From NCBI GenBank assembly GCA_023475345.1, contig JAMCWD010000061.1, forward strand, positions 18,607-82,606: DNA of 64,000 bases, written 5' to 3'. Origin of the DNA: Chloroflexota bacterium (GTDB lineage Bacteria; Vulcanimicrobiota; JAMCWD01). The notes under the pieces were generated by a model. The model saw nothing but the letters and a program-made list of their open reading frames with translations, was not told the DNA's origin and ran no database searches. Made by a program: the position numbers and the translations under genes. Below are positions 25,868-35,107 of the stretch, piece after piece (within the stretch, counting starts at the first letter, position 1; the number at the start of each line of letters is the position of its first letter).

Positions 25868-27319
25868 TCACTTCCTCCTGATAATCTCGTGATACTCGGC
25901 GTCCATGTTGACTGCGTCCAGGTCATGCTTTTCGCCCAGGAGGTTCCGGGCCGCAAGGAGGCCGGTCTCGATGGAATGATCCATATTATTGTACCTAAAC
26001 AGGCCGGAGCGTCCCAGCACCTGGAGGTTGGAGATCTCCTTCAGGGCTGGCCTCACTATGCCCAGGTTCTTCCTGTAATCGAGGTCGTAAAACGGGTAAG
26101 CGTTCGGATGCCGCGCTACAAAGCCCCCCTCCACCTGGTTGAGGTTGATAAACTGCATCCTCGTAGCCAGGTCCCTGGAGGTGATGTCAACGAGCATTTG
26201 ATCGCTCAGCCGCCATATCTCATCGCCCCTGGAGCAGAAATATTCGGCCACGACAGAAGTCCTGTACGGGTCGGGGACCATCTCCGGGCTCCAGTTCTTC
26301 GGCTCGTGGAGCCGTCCCAGGAGAATATCTTTATCATGGATGTAAATCCATGTGTCGTCCGTCATTTTGGGCCGGGAAAGCACCAGGTTCACCGTAATAA
26401 GGTCGCGGAAGCGGAGTAGCCCCGCCGAGTTCAAAACGCCGCCGGGGAGCGGCGGGTCGAACATCATACAGAATTCGTTAAGTGGTATCGTTGACAGGAG
26501 GTAATCGACGGGGATCTCGTATTCCTCGTTCTCTCTTCGCGCGGTTACCGATTTTACTCGGCCTTCTTCCGTATTGATCCCTGCCGCCTCCCAGCCCTGG
26601 CATGTTATCCCCCCCATCGATTCGATCTCTTCCGCCAGGCGCTCGGATATGCGCCCTATGCCCTTCCGGGGATACACGAATTCGTCGATGAGGCTTGCGA
26701 CAGTCCGCGATTTTATCAATGCGTCAAGGACCGCGGTAACGATGGACATCCCCTTGACCCTCTGGTCAACCCAGTCTGCCGAGGCCTCGCTACAATCGAT
26801 CCCCCAGACCTTTTCGGAATACTGCTTGAAGAACATCCGGTAAAGAGTATTGCCGAACTGTTTCCTGTACGCGTCTTCCATCGATATGACGGGCCTGGGG
26901 CTTACCCTTTCCATTACATGTGTCAGGAGGTAATCCAGCCCGGCTTTAGCCGCGGTTACAGGCCCCATAGTCATAAGGGCAGGGCCAAGCTTCAGGGGAT
27001 AATCGTAAAATTTGCCTTCGAGGTAGATGCGGGAGACCCGCCGGGTGTTTCTCAGTTCGTCGCCCAGGAGGCTTTTTAGGAATTTGTTGAGGGATTCGTT
27101 TTTGGTAAACCAGCGGTGGCCGCCGATATCGAACCTGTATCCCCTGTGTGTTAAAGTGCGGGCAAGCCCTCCCCATGCCTTTTGCTTTTCGATGACCATG
27201 ACCGAGTATCTGCCCGACCGGGCAAGCTCGTATCCGGCGGTCAGACCCGCGGGGCCGCCTCCCAGTATCAATACCGACGGCCTCTTGTCTATGGCGGGGA
27301 ATACGGGGTAATCAGTCAT
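25868..27319 (-). CDS. FAD-dependent oxidoreductase of the UDP-galactopyranose mutase/amine oxidase type
   Basis: This 483-residue protein has an N-terminal FAD-binding Rossmann fold (VLILGGGPAGLTAGYELARS) and the GGLARTL and DIGGHRWF motifs seen in protoporphyrinogen-oxidase-like and UDP-galactopyranose mutase-like enzymes. A short acidic C-terminus ends near the gap. I chose the third ATG (27319), 6 nt after GGAGG. Next to a glycosyltransferase, it may act on a nucleotide sugar or lipid-linked saccharide, but substrate is inferred only. It overlaps the glycosyltransferase stop by 8 nt and is therefore co-transcribed. Confidence 0.75.
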   Translation of the reverse strand: MTDYPVFPAIDKRPSVLILGGGPAGLTAGYELARSGRYSVMVIEKQKAWGGLARTLTHRGYRFDIGGHRWFTKNESLNKFLKSLLGDELRNTRRVSRIYLEGKFYDYPLKLGPALMTMGPVTAAKAGLDYLLTHVMERVSPRPVISMEDAYRKQFGNTLYRMFFKQYSEKVWGIDCSEASADWVDQRVKGMSIVTAVLDALIKSRTVASLIDEFVYPRKGIGRISERLAEEIESMGGITCQGWEAAGINTEEGRVKSVTARRENEEYEIPVDYLLSTIPLNEFCMMFDPPLPGGVLNSAGLLRFRDLITVNLVLSRPKMTDDTWIYIHDKDILLGRLHEPKNWSPEMVPDPYRTSVVAEYFCSRGDEIWRLSDQMLVDITSRDLATRMQFINLNQVEGGFVARHPNAYPFYDLDYRKNLGIVRPALKEISNLQVLGRSGLFRYNNMDHSIETGLLAARNLLGEKHDLDAVNMDAEYHEIIRRK

Positions 27320-28031
27320 CATCATCCTCCGGGGACGGTTTTTCAAATGCCAGGGAAAACATCTCTTTCAATGCAATCATTATAACAGGAAACGTCGCTC
27401 CTTTTTCTTTCCCCGTTCTGCGGGCGAAATGGCTCACGCCTGTCTGCATTACAGGTATCCCTTTTTGGGAAGCCCTGTATAAAAGCTCCGCGCTTATGAA
27501 CCCGCCTTCAGATTTCAGCTTCATTTTATCAAGGACATCTTTCCTGATAAGCTTGAAGCCGCAGTCGATATCCTTTGCTTTAAGCCCCAGCAGGAGCCTC
27601 AGCATTATGTGATAAACCCACGGGACGAAAAGCCGTTGTATTCCATCTTTCCGCTTGATCCTCTTTCCCAGTATAACCGGGAAATCGCCGCTGTATTTGA
27701 GGAGGAGGGAGATTTCGCCGGGGTCGAACTGGCCGTCCCCGTCGGTCATGAATACCCACTCGTTCCGGGATGCTTCGAAGCCTGTCCTGAGGGCGGCGCC
27801 GTAGCCGCGGGGCTTCGGGTGTGAAATAAGCCGGACCCTGGGGTCACGCCTTTCTATTTCGCTTACTACAGCCCGCGTATTGTCGGAGGAGCCGTCGTCA
27901 ACCACGATTATCTCAAGTTTTTTTGTATAGGCGGGAAGAACCTCCAATGCGCGGTTTATCAGGCCCGGAAGGTTTCCGGCTTCGTCCCGGGCGGGAACGA
28001 AATAACTCAACGATTCCAGGACGGCGCTCAT
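27312..28031 (-). CDS. Family 2 glycosyltransferase
   Basis: This 239-residue protein has the GT-A fold of GT2 enzymes: FVPARDEAGNLPGLI, the nucleotide-sugar site VVDDGSSDNT, and FMTDGDGQFDPGEI with the D-x-D metal motif. It resembles dolichol-phosphate mannosyltransferase-like enzymes that use polyprenyl-phosphate. It has no membrane helix. The start at 28031 follows GAGGAG by 7 nt; a longer frame reaches back to 28127 without a ribosome site. The stop overlaps the downstream oxidoreductase start. Confidence 0.88.
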   Translation of the reverse strand: MSAVLESLSYFVPARDEAGNLPGLINRALEVLPAYTKKLEIIVVDDGSSDNTRAVVSEIERRDPRVRLISHPKPRGYGAALRTGFEASRNEWVFMTDGDGQFDPGEISLLLKYSGDFPVILGKRIKRKDGIQRLFVPWVYHIMLRLLLGLKAKDIDCGFKLIRKDVLDKMKLKSEGGFISAELLYRASQKGIPVMQTGVSHFARRTGKEKGATFPVIMIALKEMFSLAFEKPSPEDDDD

Positions 28032-28090
28032 ACAACTCTCCTCAGCTTTAAATTTTCTTTCAATGCGGGAAAAGCCCTTCAATTGAGGCC

Positions 28091-28252
28091 GTCTAAAAAG
28101 TCTCTGCAAAAATCCGTTGTAAGACAATTCCCCTCTTGGGAGGGGATTAAGGGGTGGGTTTCGTAACGCAAAACTATGTATATAATATACCTACCCCGCC
28201 CTGCGGGCACCCCTCCAAGGAGGGGAATGGCTTCATACCCGACTTTTTAGAC
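28091..28252. mobile_element. MITE-like palindromic element with GTCTAAAAAGTC ends
   Basis: A 162 bp element is bounded by GTCTAAAAAGTC (28091-28102) and its reverse complement GACTTTTTAGAC (28241-28252). Inside, two hairpins CCCCTCTTGGGAGGGG (28130-28145) and CCCCTCCAAGGAGGGG (28210-28225) are placed in opposite orientation, so the whole element is nearly palindromic. There is no coding capacity. It fills the intergenic gap between the glycosyltransferase gene and the pilT operon (28032-28349). A lone copy of the end sequence lies at 18638. Confidence 0.65.
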
Positions 28253-28349
28253 AGCTTCAATCGCAGTTTATATAAAATTTATCGGGCTTGCTTATATGCG
28301 GCAGGCGGCAAAAGGAATATTCGCCGCTACATTGAATTAATCCGGTACT

Positions 28350-28676
28350 ATGGAAACAGCTTTGATTATTGCTATAATTGTTATTGTAATACTTGTCCTT
28401 GCCGGGCTAAAAATTTACCTGAAGCTGAGAAGGCGGGACGATGAGCTTGCGGAGTTGAGGCGGCTGATACTCAAGCCGGAGGAGAATGTTACCCTGCTGG
28501 AAGGCCCCAGCGATAAATTGCCGAAGGAAGAAGAGGAGCCGGAGGTGCGGGAAGAAAGCGAGATCCCGGCTCATATAACCGGGGGCAGGAAAGAAGTCAG
28601 GGAAGAAGCGGACACCGGGGGGAATCCCCCGCCTGAAGATCCAACTCCTGAAAAAAAGGAAGATAAAGAAAATTGA
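28350..28676 (+). CDS. Small membrane-anchored protein with an acidic tail
   Basis: This 108-residue protein has one N-terminal membrane segment (METALIIAIIVIVILVLAGL) followed by a helix rich in Arg/Glu and a disordered Glu/Pro/Lys-rich tail. I do not recognise the family. It overlaps the PilT gene by 4 nt (TTG start and TGA stop interleaved), so it is likely a membrane-associated companion of the PilT proteins. Confidence 0.6.
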   Translation: METALIIAIIVIVILVLAGLKIYLKLRRRDDELAELRRLILKPEENVTLLEGPSDKLPKEEEEPEVREESEIPAHITGGRKEVREEADTGGNPPPEDPTPEKKEDKEN

Positions 28677-29749
28677 AAAAAGTTGACGAATACCTCCAGG
28701 AAGTAATTGACCGTGGAGCCTCGGATCTGCATCTGTCATCGGGCTCGCCGCCCATAGTCAGGATCCACGGCGAGCTTATGCGCCTTTCTTCCACCTCGCT
28801 GAGTCCCAACGAGATGCTTGCCCTGGTGGACGATATCCTTGAGGACTGGCAAAAAGAAGAACTGATGAGAAAACGGAACATCGATCTGGCTTACGAGATA
28901 GAGTACGGCAACCAGGCGTTCCGTTTCCGCTGCAATGCGTATTTTCAGAGGAACGGGATTGACGCGGTATTCCGCGCGATACCGAACAGGATACCTACAC
29001 TGGAAGAGTTGAACCTGCCCCAGTCATTGGAAAGGTTTATATATTTTCACCAGGGACTGATCCTTTTCACGGGACCTGCGGGCTGCGGCAAGACCGGCTC
29101 AATGGCGTCCATATTAAACCTTATAAATGAGAAGCGGGCCTGTCATATTGTAACTATAGAAGACCCCATCGAATATGTTTACAAGGATTCGAAATCCGTC
29201 ATCCACCAGCGCCAGGTGGGGATACATACTTATTCTCTCGAGTCGGCGATGAGGGCGGCCATGCGGGAAGATCCCGACGTATTGATGATAGGCGAGTTGA
29301 GCAGCGTCGAATCGATTAAGATGGCGATAACGGCGGCGGAGACGGGGCATCTCGTCCTTTCGACCATGCATACGTCGTCGGCTGCAAAAACCATAGACCG
29401 TCTTATCGACAGCTTCCCTCACGAGCAGCAGGCTCAGATCCGCAGCATGCTGGCCGAATCTTTAAGAGGGATCATTACCCAGTACCTGATGACCCGGCAG
29501 GAAGGCTGGGGGAGGATACCCGCAGTCGAAGTGCTCATCGGCTGCCCCCAGCTCAGCCATATAATCAGGGAAGCCAGGACTTACCAGATCCATAACGTGA
29601 TGTTGACGAATAAAGGTCTGGGCATGATAACGCTTGACGAATCGCTGAAGGATCTGCTTGAGCGCGGCAAAATAGGCGAGATAGAAGCGCTGGAACTGGC
29701 GAACGATCTGAAGGAAATGCGGAAGTCTCTCACCGGAGGAACCGAATAG
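28673..29749 (+). CDS. PilT-family ATPase, divergent copy
   Basis: This 358-residue cytoplasmic ATPase resembles PilT, the type IV pilus retraction motor. The N-terminal ASDLHLSSGSPPIVRIHGEL is the PilT N-domain and ITIEDPIEYVY follows in the core. Its Walker A is GPAGCGKTGSMAS, diverged from the usual GPTGSGKST, and the Walker B region reads DVLMIGELSSVES instead of GEMRDLET, so residues that coordinate the hexamer are altered. The His box LVLSTMHTSSAAKTIDRL is kept. The TTG start overlaps the preceding gene. It stands with a second PilT-like gene and may be a regulatory or non-pilus motor. Confidence 0.85.
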   Translation: MKKVDEYLQEVIDRGASDLHLSSGSPPIVRIHGELMRLSSTSLSPNEMLALVDDILEDWQKEELMRKRNIDLAYEIEYGNQAFRFRCNAYFQRNGIDAVFRAIPNRIPTLEELNLPQSLERFIYFHQGLILFTGPAGCGKTGSMASILNLINEKRACHIVTIEDPIEYVYKDSKSVIHQRQVGIHTYSLESAMRAAMREDPDVLMIGELSSVESIKMAITAAETGHLVLSTMHTSSAAKTIDRLIDSFPHEQQAQIRSMLAESLRGIITQYLMTRQEGWGRIPAVEVLIGCPQLSHIIREARTYQIHNVMLTNKGLGMITLDESLKDLLERGKIGEIEALELANDLKEMRKSLTGGTE

Positions 29750-32359
29750 ATGAACGGCAAGGATAAAAAAGACAGCCGGGCCAGGGCGACAAGGGTCAGA
29801 AAGAAAAAACAGCACGATTCTTTCGTTGACAGGCTTGCACCGTCGGAACCGGCTTTTTTTCGCTACGATTACGACGCGACCGAAGAGATAGAGCTTTTAA
29901 GAACAAAAAAAGCCGAAGAGATTAAATCACGGGAAAAAGAACAGCAGCCGGTTGTAATTCCCACGCCCAGAAAGATTGAAAAACCGCCTGAGAAACAGGC
30001 CGAGCCGGAAGAAAAGAAACCGGCGGCCAGGCTTCCTGCAGCCGCTTATAAGAAGGATAAAAAGAAGCCGGAAGAAGAAAAGCCTGAAGTAATACCCAGC
30101 GCCGATGACCTTCTCGAAAAGCTCCCTGTCCCCCGGAAGAAGGCCCCGCCTGCCGGGGAGCCGGAGGTGAAAGAACGGGAAGCCGCTGAAGAAAAAGTAG
30201 CGGCACCTGCGGAGCCTGTAAAAGAAGAGCCTGTAGAGGAAGAACCCGCCGCCGAAGTTGAGGAAGCCGGGCCTGAAGAGACCGAAGATAAGGAGCCTTC
30301 CCGGAAAAGGCTTGTCCCTAAATCCACTTCGAGGAAAGCGCTTGCTGCGAAGCCTTCCCCCAGGACATCGGAAAGGAAGTCCCGCCCTGCGATAAAGGAT
30401 ATGATCCCGTCCGGGCCTTCCAGGAAGCCGGAGCTTCCCGTGAAGAAGGAGAAAGGCCGTGCCGAGCGGGATACTATCGAAACAGTGCCGGGGCGCAGGC
30501 CGGAAGAAGAGTTTGAGGATCTCAGGGAGACCATAGCCGCCGATGATATGCACGAAACCATCGTTTCCGAGTCGATGGAAGAGGAAGACTTGACTGAAAC
30601 CGTTGAAGAGGTTGTCGTTGCCATTGAAAGTGTCGATGAGGAAGAAGCCGGGCGCCACGGCCTCCGGTTCGAAGATACGGGCGAAACTATAGAAGCGGCT
30701 TATTATTCCGAAGGGCGCATGGTCCCGGCGGAGGAAGATTATGCCGTTATAAATAATATCGAAGTCCTGGAAGACATGCGTGAAACCATTGAAGTCGCCG
30801 CCGGAAGGCATTTAAACGCGGGCGAATTCGAATTTTACAGGGCCGACGGTTCCATCGATCCGGAAGAGGAAGTCGAAGAGGAGTTGATGTCGCCTTCCCC
30901 GCTTCAATCGCGTCCTTTCGAGCCTACCCCGGTATATGCCACAAAGAAGGTTGATCCCTCAGCTCCGGTCATTCAGCTTCCGCCCGAATATACTAAGTCT
31001 CCGGGTTACGGGGCGGGCGAAATGCCCGAAGCGGCTTCCGCCCCGCCTGAAGAGCCGATGCACGAAGGCAGCCGCCTTATTAAGGGGTTGTCGCCTACAA
31101 GAAGCATCAGCGGCGCCACGGATATTTACCGCTCCAGGCCCCTTATCAGGAGAAAGGAAGCGGCCATGGTGGCGGTCGAGGCTGTGGAGAGGCTCAAGGG
31201 CTCAGCCCCAGAAGAGGCCGGGACGCGCCACAGCAAACTACAATACCCGGTGGAACTTGCTTCGCAGATGATAATGTCGGGATCCCGCGAATACGACCTC
31301 AGCTTCCTTTTGAGGAAGGCGGCCGACCAGGGAGCATCCGATTTACACCTGGATTCCGTTACACCTCCGAGTTTCAGGATCAACGGCGACCTTGTAAAAA
31401 GCAACTTCCCCCCGTTTTCCGACGAGCGTCTTATCGGCGAGATATCGCCTTTCATAAGCCAGAACCAGAGGAAACACCTTGTTGAGACCGGCGAGCTTGA
31501 TTTCACGCTGGATGTTGACAGGCTGGGCAGGTTCAGGGTGAACCTTTACAGGCACAAAAACGGCCTGGCTGCAGCTTTCAGGTACATACAATCCAGGATC
31601 CCGACGCTGAGGGAACTAAACCTGCCCAAGCAGTTGAAAAAGCTGATCCATTTCCGGAAAGGCCTCGTAATCGTTACGGGACCGACAGGGTCAGGCAAAT
31701 CCACGACACTTGCCGCGATAATCAACGAGATAAACCGTTCCAGGTCGGCCCACATAATAACAATCGAAGACCCGCTGGAATTCATTCATAAGAACCAGAT
31801 GAGCCTGGTAACCCACCGGGAAATCGGGGTTCATTCACTGAGGTATTCGGATGCACTACACTCGGCGATAAAGGAAGATCCCGACATCATTATGCTTGGC
31901 GAGATGAGGGATCTTGAAACAATAAGCCTTGCGATAGAAGCTGCAAGCATGGGGCTCCTGGTATTTTCCACGCTGCATACCAACAGCGCGGCAAAGGTGC
32001 CCGAACGCATAATAGATGTTTTCCCCCACGAGAGACAGGCCCGGATCCGGACTGCGCTAGCCGACAGCCTCAAGGCCGCAGTGGCGCAGCAGTTGATTAA
32101 ACGCCTGGACAATAAAGGGCGCGTTCCCTCGGTGGAGGTACTCTTTGCGACCGCAGGCCTGAGCAACATGATCCGTGAAAACAAGACCCACCAGATTTAT
32201 AGCCTTATCCAGACCGGCAAAGATATGGGGATGCAGAGCATGGACCAGGCGATACTGGAACTTGCGCAAAATCACGTGATAACGCCCGAGGCGGCGCTTG
32301 AAAGGATCACAGACCCGGGGATACTCCAGAGGGCGGGCTTGATAAAAACCGTTTATTGA
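29750..32359 (+). CDS. PilT-family ATPase with a roughly 500-residue disordered N-terminal extension
   Basis: This 869-residue protein has a long low-complexity N-terminal region (1-500) rich in Glu, Lys, Pro and Ala. Near residues 245-355 it carries five repeats of the pattern (D/E)-D-x-x-E-T-(I/V), such as EDLRETI, DDMHETI, EDLTETV and EDMRETI. The C-terminal 350 residues are a full PilT ATPase: QGASDLHLDSVTPPSFRING, Walker A GPTGSGKSTTLAAI, Walker B IMLGEMRDLETISLAIE and FSTLHTNSAAKVPERIID. Start ATG 29750 is adjacent to the previous stop, so the two motors are co-expressed. The extension may tether the motor to a pole or be phosphorylated. Confidence 0.85.
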   Translation: MNGKDKKDSRARATRVRKKKQHDSFVDRLAPSEPAFFRYDYDATEEIELLRTKKAEEIKSREKEQQPVVIPTPRKIEKPPEKQAEPEEKKPAARLPAAAYKKDKKKPEEEKPEVIPSADDLLEKLPVPRKKAPPAGEPEVKEREAAEEKVAAPAEPVKEEPVEEEPAAEVEEAGPEETEDKEPSRKRLVPKSTSRKALAAKPSPRTSERKSRPAIKDMIPSGPSRKPELPVKKEKGRAERDTIETVPGRRPEEEFEDLRETIAADDMHETIVSESMEEEDLTETVEEVVVAIESVDEEEAGRHGLRFEDTGETIEAAYYSEGRMVPAEEDYAVINNIEVLEDMRETIEVAAGRHLNAGEFEFYRADGSIDPEEEVEEELMSPSPLQSRPFEPTPVYATKKVDPSAPVIQLPPEYTKSPGYGAGEMPEAASAPPEEPMHEGSRLIKGLSPTRSISGATDIYRSRPLIRRKEAAMVAVEAVERLKGSAPEEAGTRHSKLQYPVELASQMIMSGSREYDLSFLLRKAADQGASDLHLDSVTPPSFRINGDLVKSNFPPFSDERLIGEISPFISQNQRKHLVETGELDFTLDVDRLGRFRVNLYRHKNGLAAAFRYIQSRIPTLRELNLPKQLKKLIHFRKGLVIVTGPTGSGKSTTLAAIINEINRSRSAHIITIEDPLEFIHKNQMSLVTHREIGVHSLRYSDALHSAIKEDPDIIMLGEMRDLETISLAIEAASMGLLVFSTLHTNSAAKVPERIIDVFPHERQARIRTALADSLKAAVAQQLIKRLDNKGRVPSVEVLFATAGLSNMIRENKTHQIYSLIQTGKDMGMQSMDQAILELAQNHVITPEAALERITDPGILQRAGLIKTVY

Positions 32360-32440
32360 TTCGATGCCATGCCATGATTTCATACTTGGTTATTGAGGGG
32401 TGAAATTCTATTTCTATTACACTTTCAGGGGGCGTTTCGG

Positions 32441-33103
32441 ATGGCTAAAAAGAAAATTCCGATAAAAGAAAAAGTTCGTAAAGGCAACGAGGAGTACGCA
32501 AAAGAGAACTGCCGCATACTGGCAGGCAAAGATATCCTTTGCATAAACCTGATGTCATCCCCGGGCGCCGGTAAAACGACGCTCATCGAGGTCACCCGGG
32601 AATTTTTCGGCGATGATTACCGCATTGCCGTCATAGAAGGAGATCTTGCCGGGAACATAGATGAGAAAAGGCTGATGAAATCAGGAATCCCCGTCGTCCA
32701 GATAAACACCGTCAGTATGTGCCACCTCAACGCGTACATGGTGAACGAGGTGCTGGAAGATCTCCCCCTTGACGATGCGGATTTTATTTTTATAGAAAAT
32801 ATAGGCAACCTCGTCTGCCCGGCGGGAGTCCCGCTCGGCGAGGATGTGCGCGTCGTAATCCTCGCAATTACCGAAGGAGACGACAAGCCTGCCAAGTATC
32901 CCGTCATATTCCATGACGCCGATGCGGTGGTAATCAACAAGATCGATTTTCTCCGGTTCATGGATGTAGATGTGGCTTCCATCGAGGAGCAGATAAAGGC
33001 GATAAACCCCGATGCGTCGATTTTTAAAGTTTCTGCAATAAACGGTGACGGCATCGGCGAATGGGCGGACTGGCTGGCAATGAAGAAAAAAGAAAAGGCA
33101 TGA
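32441..33103 (+). CDS. hypB: Hydrogenase nickel-insertion GTPase HypB
   Basis: This 220-residue GTPase helps load nickel into [NiFe] hydrogenase. It has the P-loop SSPGAGKTTLIE, the metal-site MCHLNAYMVNEVL, ENIGNLVCPA and ADAVVINKIDFL. It lacks the N-terminal CxxCGC and histidine-rich stretch found in some HypB. I chose ATG 32441, 8 nt after AGGGGG; an in-frame start at 32393 has no better site. It is followed at 8 nt by hypA. No hydrogenase structural genes are in the window. Confidence 0.93.
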   Translation: MAKKKIPIKEKVRKGNEEYAKENCRILAGKDILCINLMSSPGAGKTTLIEVTREFFGDDYRIAVIEGDLAGNIDEKRLMKSGIPVVQINTVSMCHLNAYMVNEVLEDLPLDDADFIFIENIGNLVCPAGVPLGEDVRVVILAITEGDDKPAKYPVIFHDADAVVINKIDFLRFMDVDVASIEEQIKAINPDASIFKVSAINGDGIGEWADWLAMKKKEKA

Positions 33104-33110
33104 TGATTAC

Positions 33111-33461
33111 ATGCACGAAGTAACCGTAACGCAGGACATCCTGGAAAAAGCCCTGGATGCAGCGAAGGTAAACAACGCAAAAGCAATAACAAAAATCAGG
33201 ATAAAAGTCGGCGATTTCACAGGGTTTGACCCCGGTTGTATCAGTTTTTATTTCGAGTTGATGGCAAAGGATACCATCGCCGAAGGGGCGGTGCTGGAAT
33301 TTGAAAAAATCCCCCTTTCGCTTAACTGCTCCGCCTGTGATCTTACATTTACGCCGGAGGACTTCCCGCTTTCTTTTGCATGTCCTGCCTGCGGCAACAC
33401 CAGAAACAGGCTTGTTTCAGGCAAGGAATTAAGCGTTGAAGATATGGAAATTGACGTGTAG
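33111..33461 (+). CDS. hypA: Hydrogenase nickel chaperone HypA
   Basis: This 116-residue protein starts MHEVTVTQDILEKAL, with the Ni-binding His2 of HypA. Its zinc site is supplied by LNCSACDL and FACPACGN, C-x2-C pairs. The length is typical. It works with HypB for nickel delivery to the [NiFe] hydrogenase large subunit. It probably forms an operon with hypB. Confidence 0.94.
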   Translation: MHEVTVTQDILEKALDAAKVNNAKAITKIRIKVGDFTGFDPGCISFYFELMAKDTIAEGAVLEFEKIPLSLNCSACDLTFTPEDFPLSFACPACGNTRNRLVSGKELSVEDMEIDV

Positions 33462-33580
33462 TTGATCCGGGGATTTTGGAGACTGGAAATTAATTTAAAA
33501 AATGTTGTACAATTATACAGGGGTGTGGGGAAGACAAGCTATGAGTCGTAAATGTTTTAATATTAAGCATGGAGAACGAT

Positions 33581-35017
33581 ATGAATTTTTTTGGGAAGAT
33601 CTTTCCCTTCACGGCCATAATGTTTGTTATTTACCTGGTTGGGGGATGTTCGGCGGATTTGAGCTTGATCGGAAAAATCCCGGCCGATACTTCTCCCGAA
33701 GTGAAAAAGCAGATAAAGAGATTATCCTCAAAGGACATGAATGTTAGGGCGGATGCCGCCCGTGCGCTCGGTGACATGGGGGAAGAATCGGTGCCTGCGA
33801 TCCCGTTTTTGATAGATGTTTTCGTGGAGGAACCGAAAAGCGGCGAAGACCTGTCCTCGTCCATCGAGCAGTCGGGGCTTGCGCTGATGCGGATAGGCAA
33901 GTCGGCGGTCGAGCCTTTGACAGCCGCACTGAAAAATAAGAACAAAAATATAAGGCTGGAATCCGCGCGCACCCTCGGAGGAATAAAAGACCCCGGGGCG
34001 CTGGAGTCTTTAATCGGAGCTTTGAAAGATGATGATTCCGGCGTCCGGGTTGAGGCTGTCCTTGCACTGAAGGAACTTGGCGATGACCGCGCCGCGCCCC
34101 CGGTAACGGAAGCTCTGAAAGATTCATCACCCGGTGTCCGGGCCGCCGCGGCATCCGTCCTCGGAGATATGGGAGGTTCCGGCACGGTTGGGCCTCTTGT
34201 AACGGCCCTGTCGGATGAAGATCCGGCGGTCCGCTCGAATGCGGCCGACAGTCTGGGCGTAATAGGCGATAAGAAGGCCGTGCTCCCGCTTTCCGGGGCT
34301 TTTAAAGATAAAGATGTGAAAGTTCGAAGAAGCGTCGCATCTGCGCTTGGGAAAATTAAAGACCCGTCCGCAATGAACGTATTGCTCGATGGTTTGAAGG
34401 ACGCCGATCCGGGAGTCAGACAACTTTCGGCTTACAACCTGGGCGCTATCGGGAATAAAAGCGCCGTGGGTTATGTCATCGATGCTTTACGCGATGACGA
34501 CCCTGCCGTCAGGAGTAATGCCGCATGGGCGCTGGGACAGTTAGCCGACAGGCGTGCCGTAGGGCAGCTCATTTATGCCTTAAAGGATAAGGACAGTGAA
34601 GTGCGCGGCAATGCGGCGGCATCTCTTGGAAATATTAAAGACAAAAGCGCCGTGAAGCCGCTTACGGATGCGCTTGCCGACAGTGATCCCGGCGTCAGGC
34701 TTTCGGCGATTTACGCGCTTGGAGCGTTGAATGACGGCCGGGCTATAGAAGCCCTGGCAGTAGTTCTCGACGACGATGATTGGGGCGTCAGGAGCAGCGC
34801 CGTCGAGGCTCTCGGCAAGATTGACGATGAGCGGAAGGTACCTGTTTTAATAAGCGCTTTGAATGATAAAAAGCCTTCGGTCAGGAGCCTTGTCGTGCTT
34901 ACGCTTGCCGGTACAGGGGACAGCCGCGCAATAGCGCCTCTGGAAAAACAACTACAATCGTCTGATGCATGTGTCCGCGCCGCGGCTGAGGAGGCGCTTA
35001 AAAAGCTCAGGAGATGA
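33581..35017 (+). CDS. HEAT-repeat lipoprotein
   Basis: This 478-residue protein has a lipobox signal: after MNFFGKIFPFTAIMFVIY the sequence LVGGC supplies the lipid-modified Cys at about residue 23. The rest is about 14 HEAT/PBS-lyase repeats of about 31 residues with the pattern D-x-x-x-V-R-x-x-A-A-x-A-L-G. I chose ATG 33581, with GGAG spaced 6 nt; a start at 33569 adds four residues. Such proteins serve as scaffolds for protein binding at the envelope. Partners are unknown. Confidence 0.86.
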   Translation: MNFFGKIFPFTAIMFVIYLVGGCSADLSLIGKIPADTSPEVKKQIKRLSSKDMNVRADAARALGDMGEESVPAIPFLIDVFVEEPKSGEDLSSSIEQSGLALMRIGKSAVEPLTAALKNKNKNIRLESARTLGGIKDPGALESLIGALKDDDSGVRVEAVLALKELGDDRAAPPVTEALKDSSPGVRAAAASVLGDMGGSGTVGPLVTALSDEDPAVRSNAADSLGVIGDKKAVLPLSGAFKDKDVKVRRSVASALGKIKDPSAMNVLLDGLKDADPGVRQLSAYNLGAIGNKSAVGYVIDALRDDDPAVRSNAAWALGQLADRRAVGQLIYALKDKDSEVRGNAAASLGNIKDKSAVKPLTDALADSDPGVRLSAIYALGALNDGRAIEALAVVLDDDDWGVRSSAVEALGKIDDERKVPVLISALNDKKPSVRSLVVLTLAGTGDSRAIAPLEKQLQSSDACVRAAAEEALKKLRR

Positions 35018-35107
35018 AATTTTAGGCAATAAAATTCTCCCGTATTATAAATAAAAACAAGAAGGAATAAGCCTGATCAATCTCGTATGCTATCCTGAAT
35101 TAACCTG

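Noticed and set aside
25774..25956. Sixty-codon frame upstream of the SIR2 gene start region
   Set aside because: It overlaps the FAD oxidoreductase end in a different frame and has no recognisable motif.
29927..30811. Long antisense open frame (294 codons) opposite the low-complexity PilT extension
   Set aside because: The Glu/Lys-rich sense codons give Phe/Leu-rich antisense frames; the sense strand is supported by the fused ATPase domain.
32441..33461. A hydrogenase operon implied by hypA and hypB
   Set aside because: No hydrogenase subunit or other hyp gene is in the window, so only the maturation pair is claimed.
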